Origin: Symbiodinium natans
Taxonomy: Eukaryota; Sar; Dinophyceae; Suessiales; Symbiodiniaceae
Direction: 5' to 3'
DNA length: 64,000 nucleotides
Assembly (NCBI GenBank): GCA_905221605.1
Contig: CAJNDS010002568.1
Span: 230,001 to 294,000 of the forward strand
Below, piece after piece: positions 1-9,500 of the stretch (the first letter of the stretch is position 1; each line of letters starts with the position of its first letter). The translations under genes and the position numbers were made by a program. Under the pieces are notes generated by a model. It searched no databases. It was not told where the DNA came from and worked only from the letters and a program-made list of their open reading frames with translations.

Positions 1-168
1 AAGCCCAGCGAGAATTGGTTGCAAAGGCGCTAGCTGGCGCGAGTTATAAGAGGGGGAACAAGGTATCTAAGGGTTCTGATGTCTGGGCCCTTTTGGTTGA
101 ATAAGGGTTTAGGGTTTAGGGTTCTAAAGGGTCCCTTTTTCAAGTGTCCATGCTAAGGGACCATGTAC
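1..168. other. Left flank of the retrotransposon
   Basis: No gene is recognisable. It holds a short TTTAGGG tract near 108-125. At about 137-173 it also has a degenerate piece of the dispersed element whose ends read GGTCCATGTACC, so the LTR element seems to have landed inside an older small repeat. A broken end of that family is visible here as 'gggaccatgtacc'. Confidence 0.5.
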
Positions 169-173
169 CTACC
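169..173. repeat. Target-site duplication, left copy (CTACC)
   Basis: CTACC directly abuts the left LTR and is repeated at 10856-10860 directly after the right LTR. Five base pairs is the usual duplication length for copia-class integrases. Confidence 0.93.
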
Positions 174-537
174 TGTAGAAATTAGACGGGTTGAGGTAGT
201 CGAGGAAACCAATCACCCAGAGTAAAGAAAACGTGGCCTGCCTCCAAAGTGTTCACCTCCTTGTGCACGAAGTCCCGACCAGACTCTGACAACCAAGGGG
301 GTCCATCAACCAGGAGCGCTCACCCTACTTTTTCACTCTTCGGGCGAAAGCAAAACGTGTAAAGGCAAGGTTTGTTATGCCTAGCTTAAACACATGCTTC
401 AGCATGCCAAGAGATCATGACTTAACATGATGCGGAGAAATGACCCTTAGAAGACATGTCGTTGCCACTGCTGAGCCGACACATCCTCGAGATCGGAAGT
501 CGTTGACCTGCCAGAAATGGGGTGGGGACTTTCAACA
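174..537 (-). repeat. 3' LTR of the retrotransposon
   Basis: The 364-bp repeat begins TGTAGAAATTAG and ends TTTCAACA on the plus strand. It aligns without gaps to 10492-10855 and I found no mismatch. Because the coding frame runs on the minus strand, this copy is the 3' LTR. It should contain the polyadenylation region, but I could not pick out an unambiguous signal. Confidence 0.95.
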
Positions 538-546
538 CTCCTCCTT
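538..546 (-). promoter_or_regulatory. Polypurine tract
   Basis: On the minus strand AAGGAGGAG lies directly upstream of the 3' LTR, at the position where plus-strand DNA synthesis is primed in LTR elements. It is only nine purines long, at the short end for such tracts. Confidence 0.75.
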
Positions 547-581
547 GGGAGAGTCGTCAGGCGAGTCCCACCAAACAGGTC

Positions 582-3500
582 TCAGAGGCCTCGCCCCTTT
601 CGGTTGAGGCAATGACCACAAGCGGTTTTCGATACGACGGAAGTTCCCCTTGGGAGACCTCCGTGGCACTGGGAGTTCTCGTGAAAGGCACGCCCACTAC
701 TCGACAAGTAAACCTTATCGTCATGCCCAAACACCAGAACAGTGTCTGTCTGAACTCCCTGATTCACCCTATTTGAGGAGTTGGGGACTGGATTCGTAAC
801 CTCTGCACCTCTACTACCTCTAGGGTTAGGGACGCACGACGAGCCGGAGGCAACCTCACGGAGGGTGCCACGCACGGGTTCCGGCGCAATGGGAGCGGCA
901 GGCGACGGAGGTGAGGAGGACTCACTTGACCTCCGTCTCCGGAGTCCTTCCGTAGAAGGTGTGGAAGGCGAGGTGACAGTGGAGGGGATCTCACATTCAA
1001 TCGCTTCAGACACGGCTTGCCGGAGCTTCTCCCTCTTGGACAAGGCCCTCAATTGTGGTCGCCCATCCTCCCCTTGTCTGCTGCAACAGGCCCGGGTGGC
1101 CTTTAAACCCTCCCAAACCCCAAGTACAGCTATGATGAAGATGAGCAAGGCCACATAGAGATATGTGTCATCTGAAATCCCGACGGGCTCCTCCTCACTT
1201 CCCTTGGCCTCTTGACCTCCCCCCCCAACTATGCAGAGACAACCAACCAAACTCTTAATCCAACCCTCAACAGAAGGGAGGCACCTGCTTGCAACAGCAT
1301 TGGCTTGCGGGGACGATGCCGGTGACTCTGGTGTCCTTGCTTCGGCCAGTCCCACAAGTCCAGCAAGTTCGCTCAAGCGGGGACCTGGAAGGGATTTTGT
1401 GAATAAGTCGGCAAGTTGGGTATCGCCTGGGCAATGCTCCAGCCTCATCATCGATGACTGTAACTGCTGGTACAGGGCTGCTGCCCGCACCTTCAGATGT
1501 CGAGTCCTCTGACTTGAGCTTCCCTGGGCAAGGGCTATAGCGGCGGTGCTGTCGCACCGCAGAACAATCTCGGCTGGTCGGTCAGTGATGTCCTGGAGAG
1601 CTGCTTGGAATGACTGCCCGAAGATGGCGCCTTCGCTGAGTGCTTGGAGCTCGGCTTCCGCCGTTGACACGGCGATCAGGGGAAGGCGACCGGCTCGCCA
1701 CATGCAGGGAGCACCGTTGAGGCGTATGAGGATTCCGCCATAGCTGCTTGAGCCATACGGTGCGAATGATGCATCCGTAAAGACCTCGATTAGGTCTTCG
1801 CTCCCTGTGGTCGCTCGAAGTTCAAGCCGGTGGTTCCTAGTCTGATGCAGGTATCGGAAAAGGCGCTCAGCTACAAGCAGAACTTGCTTAGGAGCTCTGG
1901 TGGACATGGAGGACATGTAATTCACGACAAAGGATATGTCTGGTCTCGAGCGCTGGGAGACCCATAAGGCCTCTCCGGTAGCCTTCTGGGCTTCCCGGAT
2001 GTCCTGCTGGTTTGGGTTTTCTTCAAAGGCTTCACACAGCAGTTCCTTGCTGCAGGCAACTCGGCTTCCCGGACCAGTAAACCCATGACCCCGCAGCACT
2101 TCTTCGATGTAGGCTTCTTGTTCCAAAGAGAATCCTGGGCCATTTACTCCATCATCTGGGAGAGGTCGGATGTTGACCCCCAGGAATCGCAAGGGGCGAT
2201 CAGGGGTGGCGGTCGACAGTGGGTCGCATTCCCACTTCAGGACATTCTGCAAATGGGCGTGAATGGCTTGCGCGACAGGGGTATCACTCAGGATCAAGAA
2301 ATCATCTACGTACAACACTAATAGTCCAACATGCTTGTTGTCGCTACGACGTCGGATCTTGAAGATATTGTCGTCGACAAGCCCTTGCTGCAGATCGTAC
2401 TCCTCCTGGGTCGAGGCGCCAGATGGCAAATCGCCCGTGGGTTCCGGATTGAGGGACCGTATGGTTTCCTTCAGGAGCGACTGATTCCGAAAATCGGTCC
2501 ACCACCGCGGTGATTCCCGGAGCCCATAAATTGCACGGTCTATGGTCCAGCATTCATGCTCTTGTGCGATGCCCAAGTCAACCAAGACCTGCGCCGGCTG
2601 AAGGATGTACTGTCTTTGGTGAGCTGCCTGGCCAAGGGGCGCCAGCAAGAAGGCAGTGTGAATGTCCGTTGCATGAGCCGGCCACGACTCCGTGGCAGCC
2701 TTGACCAGGCTGGACCTCAACGAGTCGGCGACTACTCCCGAGGCGTACAAGTTCGACTCATCCGTGTATTCACTTTCGCACCCGCAGGCCACAATCCGGA
2801 TTTTTCTACGAAACGGTTCACCCGCCTTCCCCGGCTTGGCAACACACACAGTTTTGGTATGCAGTACCTTTGACGAAGGGTCTCTCTTCAGCCTGGCAGC
2901 TTCCTCCCCAAAGACTCTCTTTATTGCCCCCTTCTCTATCAGCGAGTTGAATTCGGCCACCATCGAAGCCTTCCAGCGATCACCGAACCTTCGAATCTCT
3001 GCAGGGGAGACATTGTAAGTAGTCTCAAGAGGGGCCCCGTTGAGTGCTTCAAGCTTCCCTTCGACATCTTGGGTATACAGATCCACCTTCAGCAGCTGCG
3101 TAAGTTGCTCCACCTCCTCAGGCACGTTAAAAGGCGAGCTTCCCCCCGAGCCAAGTGGTCTATTGAAAACAGCAACACTGTCTTCAACATCCTCCAGGCG
3201 CAGCAATATGGAAGGATTCAGCTGCACTGCAGGCACTCTATCGGGCGAAGGACTGGTGCGGCGTTGGAGCGCAAGGGTTGAGAGGGCACGGACTTCCGGC
3301 AAGGTATGTGAGGAATCTGTGGTGCAAGGGCCTTCTTCTGTCTCCCCTTCCAACCCGAAAGTTTCCCTTCTATACCGAGCCAAATCTCTCAACATTAACC
3401 CCCCTACGATGGGATCCAGGCCATTTGTCCCCACCCTGTAGCCCCTTAGGACGTCTTGAAAAGCTCCTTCTGCGTAGTATGCGTCATTTTTCCGTACTAC

Positions 3501-6500
3501 CAGATCAGCTTCGTTCCCCACATGCACCAGTTCGGCATACAATGCCGGGGATATAGGGCCCATCTCTTGTCCCTCATCATACAGTCGTTGCGGGATAAGT
3601 TCAACAAGAGCTGGGGTCTCACGAGGATCATGCCAGGGCCCAGACCCCACTGACGCACCACAACTGCTGTCCGCCTCTCCTGGCGCTTCGGGAATCTGCT
3701 CAGGGTGTGAGGCCGCAGAGGAGGCGGCCACACTGGTGAGGACTGCGGGTCTGATTGGGCTTGGACCCATCGGCCTTGGTCCCAACCCGATTGGCCTTCC
3801 GGTCGACATCAGGAGAGCCCTAGCATCTTGTTGGATCCATCCTGCCTCTAGAAGGTCTTCAAGGTAAAGAAGATCAAGGTCGGCCAAGGTTTCGATCCCC
3901 AAATTCCCCAAAGCTTCTACCTTCTCCCTTTGCCCCAAGTGCATTAAAACCCTTATGAGCTCCTCATCTTCGACGTGACCCAAGTGGCTCGGCAGTGAAC
4001 CTTGAGTCTCTTGGGTGGAAGTGTCAAGTGAGGAGACCTGGCCTGACGCGCTGGAGCTTCCGGGTGGCAGGCTACCTCCGGCGAGGGTGTCGCTCTCCCC
4101 ATCTTGGAGTGCGTTACCGCTTGAGGAAGAGGACGATGCAAGGTTCTGGGGCCTAAGCATAGCAACCTGGGGCCTAGGGGGAACCCTAAACCCTAAGTCA
4201 TGCAGCTGCGGTGCAAGGGAGGTGTCCCAACCCCGGGGCGTGTAACCAGCAAGCATCCATCGCCTGGTGCGGACAACGGAATGCCATTTGCGGGCGTCAA
4301 ACGTCACCAGCTTCTTAGAGACTTCGGTTACACGACCTGAGTGCTCTCTGCCAGTGGAGTCGCAGACCGTCAAGTCGAAGGTGGTACCCCCCCCTTTTAC
4401 AGGGTTGCTTTCCGCAGTTCCCTCGGTCCAAAGGTGGACGTGGTCGAGGCACAAGAGGTGGTTCTGTGTCCCCTGCTCATTGTTTAGATCCCTATGTGGA
4501 GGGACCTCGTCTGACTGGATGACGACGAGAGACGTCCAAGTGGCAGTGTCGGCAGGACCGTCTGAGGTCTCCAGACTGGTGATTCCCTTCTTAATGCTAC
4601 CATAAGCGTAGGCTCCTAGGATGCATCCTGCATGACCACCCCTCCCCTTCCCGATGGCTGTTCCAGGCTTCTTCCAGGATCCAAAAACATGGTCTAGAAG
4701 TTCACATGCGATTTCAGGCCGGAAGTCCTCTTCAGCAAGAAGGTTTCTCGCCTCCTCTTCCCCTCGAACTTCAAGCCGAACAGCTCGCACCGCGGTTTTC
4801 CTGACAATCCTCCTCCTGGCAGGGGAAGGCTTAGGCAGGGGAGCCGCGGATGCCGGAACTCCTGGAGTCTTCCTAGTAACTCTGAAGGCAGGGGCGGCAA
4901 AGGTACTAGGAGCTGCTTCTGACTGTAGTGGGCCTTTCTTGTGGGGGAACCTATCGGCCTCAGGCAGGTCTCGCTCCGGGTCGTAGCTCACGCTGGAGGC
5001 AGGCGGGTGGGACTCAATTCCATCAGCAACGACAGCAGGGAGGCGATCCCCGAGGTGTTGCTCGGCATCCACAAGGTCAGACCTTACGTTCTTAACCACT
5101 ATTAGGTTACCATCCCCCTTTAGAACCACATGACCATCAACTACGACCTGTGACGGGCACATGTATCTCCCATCCGCCCACGGTTCCCACGGCTTCAGGT
5201 GTCCCGGCAACACCGGTCGCTTGTATGTCACTTGTTGACCAAAGTAGGCAGGGAGACGCTTGCCGGTGGACATGCTCAGGTGCGTCGCAGTGGCATAGCT
5301 CATGGCAAGAGGCCAGAACTTGCGATCCAGGCGGGCTGCGGTGAGAAGACATCTCGTCCTTTGTTTGGCCCATCCCACGATCCTCTCAGCGAGTCCGTTG
5401 GCCCTTTTATCGTGAGGTTCAGACATTCTCACGGAGATTCCATGATTGCTGCAGAAGTTCTTTACTCCATCACTGAGGAATTCCCTGCCTTGGTCTGTGT
5501 GTAGGGAACGTACCGGAAATCCCAGCTGTTGTATTTCGCCGACGATGGAGTGAAGAGCGGGGATTATCGCAGTGGCCTTCTTGGAGGGGATTGGCCTAGC
5601 AAAGCGAAGTACTGTCTGAGGCACTGGCTCCTGCAAGAAGGCTATGGTTTGCCTGAAGGCTTGGAGATCATACCGGTCGTCCTCCTCTAGCTCCTGGGCT
5701 TCAACCTCACAGCTGACTAGGTCTTCGGACTCATCTCCTGTATGAACCCGCTCCCAGGCAGGGTCGTCGGAGGCCAAGTGTGAGTGTTCAGGGACGCTAG
5801 CTTGAGGGACCTTCTCGAGTGGATCAGGACTGCGAGTGGATGGATGTAAGCTGGGATCCTTCTCGAGTGGATCGGGACTGCAAGTGGAAGGACGTAAGCT
5901 GGGACCCTTCTCGAGTGGATCGTGATTGCTAGTGGAAGGATGTGGACTGTGATCCTTCTCATCAGGCCGAGGGAGTGGGACCTTCGGGACTCCAAGGTCC
6001 TTGCCTCCCTCTTTTCTCATCTCCTCCAGAAGATCCTTGTCGAAAAGATCCCGAAGACTTGCTTCGACATTCCCCCAGCCGTTCTTGTCCAGCAACTCTG
6101 TGGGAACCCGAAACGCACCCACCAAGGCATAGGCGTGTCTGGCCTTTCCGGCCACACTCTCCTCAGACAAGCCCTTCTCCGGCAGAGGACCGAGCAAGTC
6201 ACAGGACAGGGAAAATGAGGCCGGGTAAGGTACCCGGCGGTGTTGCAGACCTACGGCGCTTCCGTACACACATGCCCTGCAGTCACGCCGGTAGGGCAAG
6301 TGCCCCTGTCGGATGTGGTTCCACCAGCCCCGTTCCTTAGGGTCCAAGGGCTCCTGCATGGAGATGCCATCTCGTTCCAGGCCCTCTTCAATTTCTCGAT
6401 CCAGGGCTTCAATGGCAGCTGCACACGGGTTCGCAGGCGACGGTAGCATGGCCTTCACCATGTTCTGCAGGAGATTGCTCCAGGTGACGGACGCGCACAT

Positions 6501-9500
6501 CTCCTCGGTTCTGCAGTTGGTGCTCAACCACACCTCCTCGTTCCCTCGACTCTTAACCACAGGCGGCAGTCCGGCCCACGTCTCAAAGCCCTTCCACAAT
6601 GGACTCTCAGGAGTCTGGCTTGACCGAAAGGCGGCGGTTAAAGGGACGGTGTAACCTCGCATAGCGGTGCTCAAAGTCCATAGCCAAGTCACGAGTGCAA
6701 CAACGTGGGACTGGGACCCTGGAGTGGCTTGAATACCTGCAAGGCGGCCTTGGAGCGCAGCCCACACGAGGGCAGTGTGCCCCGGGGACCCTAACTGCAG
6801 TGACCATTGCTTGGGTTTCTCCAGATCTACGGTGACCACTTGGAACCCCCGGCTGAGTAGGGTTTGGTCCTCATCGTGTAGACTATGCTTGCCATGCACA
6901 AACCTCAAGACCCAGTCAGCAGAACCCAGGAGGCTTCTTCGAGTACGCCTCGGCAGGGGCAATCCCTTTAGAACCTTCCAGGCTTCCCTTTCGGTGGTAG
7001 GAGTCTGGGTCCCAAGGTGAACCCTATCCTCAGGAGAGTAGAAGGGCACACTTGCGGCTGCTTGGAGCAGGTCGAGGCGGCTCCCGGTTGCACGGGCCTG
7101 GGCTACAACCTGTGCAAAGGGCTTAGGGCTGCTTAAGGAGGTTAGGGTAGCTTGGAGGTCTTCAACCTGATTTTCAAGCTCCTGGAGTCGCTTCATCTCC
7201 AACTCTTCAATCAGGCGTAGTGCCTCAGTTTCCGCTAGAACCGGGCATCCATTCCGGATTCGGACTTGGAGTCGTCCATACATGGGATGAGTCACCACGA
7301 TCTTCCCCCTTTTCCAGGAGATGCTACACCCCAATTGCTCCACGAGAGCCCCGGCGGGGACTATAGCTTGAGAGTGGCTCTTTTCCTCGGTCAGGAGCGT
7401 TCCGGCTGCGGTTTGTGGCATGATCTTAGAAGCACCCCCGGCTAGTCCAACCTCTATGTACGTAACCCCTCTTTCAGCGTCCTCTGGCTGTAGAGCACGA
7501 ACAGGATGGGTGGCCCCGCTGTCGATTAGAGCCATTGGCTCCGGATGGTTCGGCTCAGGTGACGAGGGATTCCATCCAGGACCCCCTAGGCTAGCAGCAT
7601 GAACACTACCTGACACTGCTTGCACTGAAGGTTTGGCATCCGGGACAGCCTTTCGAAGGGCATCGAGCTGCGACTGTAGGGCAGCGACAGTGACCGGAGT
7701 GCCTGGAACGACGGTCTGCGCAGAGCTGGAAGCCCCGGTGGGTTTGGCTGCGGCCGGTGGCGGAGAAGGCGGGGATTCGGACACCCCGTTCACGTGGAAG
7801 GCTTGCAGAACCTTAGCCGCATCATCCAGTAGGGCATTCACCTTGTTGTGCGGGGAATGGGGGGCTTCAGTTCCGACAGGAGGCTTAGCCTTAGGGTTTG
7901 GTTTAGGCTTAGGGTTCGGAGTTCCAGGAGTGGCAACCTTTGGGCAAGCGGACTTCATGTGTCCAGTCCCCCCACAGGCCATGCATCTTCCCTTGCGGAG
8001 GTGGGAAGGGATGTCGGTCCAGGTATGCGCATGCGAGCACTTATCCCCCTTGTTACATCCTGTTCCCTGCACAAAGAACTTACACGCCCCTTGACGAACT
8101 GGGACGGATGCCCCTTCACCCTTGCCAATGACCTTCGAACTTGCTCCTCCCTTACCGTTTCCCTTACCCTTATTCTGTTCGGGTGGATCTGGGCCAGTCA
8201 CTGCCTGGGCAGACGGTGTCGATCCTTGCTTGAGCTTGGTCCGAGCCAGTGTTTCAAGCTCGGCGGTCAGGGCAGCATGGTACGACATCACTACGCTTAA
8301 GGTGGGCGCAGCTTCGACCTTCAAGGTAGCCCTCACCAGGTTTATCCGGAACAGGACTTCAGGGCTTGCTTCCAAGACCGGCTTAACGATCACCCCTAGG
8401 GCCTTTGCTAGGATGAGAGGATCGGGCACCCCCCCACCTAGGGTTTCAACCCTAGTTAGCCAGCGTTTCCACCTGCGAAGGCTCTCCAAAGCAGTTTGGG
8501 GATTGGGTCCAGGCGAAGGCTGCTGGAGCTGCTGCAAGGCCATCTCTCGCTCCTGGACTCCACCAGGAGCATACAGAACATGAAGACGGCACAAGATCGC
8601 CAGCGGGGATCGAATCCGGCTAGCAACCAGCTCCTCTCGGACTGACTTGGGGCAGGCACCTAGGAACAATGCTTCGAGCCGCTTGGACACTCGACTCCAC
8701 CGTGCGCAAGTGAGGTGTTGGCTGGGCGAGGGTACCAGAAGCAAACGAGCAATGGGGTCGGCTCCCATGTAACTGGCATACCAGCTGCTGGCCTCTGCTT
8801 GCAGGTGGCCCCACAGGTCTGCTGAGGTGGGCGACATGTCTTCAATGCAAGGGGAGATAGAGTGGAGCCAGTCTGTAAAGACCAAGGAGGAGTCAGCTCC
8901 GGGCTCCGCAAGCTTGGGGAACTCGCTCCAGCTGTACTTAACTTGCTCCACTGAAGATTCCCCTCCAGCGGTTGTCTGCCCCCCGAGTAGGGCCTGCAGC
9001 CCTGCGAGGATGGCATCGGCAGTTGGTCCCGGACTAGGGCCCTCAGAGGGTTGACCTGGCGTTGGAGATGGATTCCTGGTCCAGGGAGTCAAGTACCCCG
9101 TCCAGAAGGGTGGTGTATGGCCTTGATTGGAGGTCTGTACCTGATCTGCAACCTGCGGCAAACCTGGGACCTGTGGCACCTGTTGCAAACCTGGGACCTG
9201 TGGCACCTGATGCGAACTTGGGACCTGAGGCACCTGCTGCAAACCTGGGACCTGAGGCACCTGTTGCAAACCTGGGACCTGAGGCACCTGCTGCAAACCT
9301 GGGACCTGAGGCACCTGCTGCGAACCTGGGACCTGAGGCACCTGCTGCGAACCTGGGACCTGCGGCACCTGATGCAAACCTGGGACCTGAGGCACCTGCT
9401 GCAAACCTGGGACCTGAGGCACCTGTTGCAAACCTGGGACCTGAGGCATCTGCTGCAAACCTGGGACCTGAGGCACCTGCTGCGAACCTGGGACCTGAGG

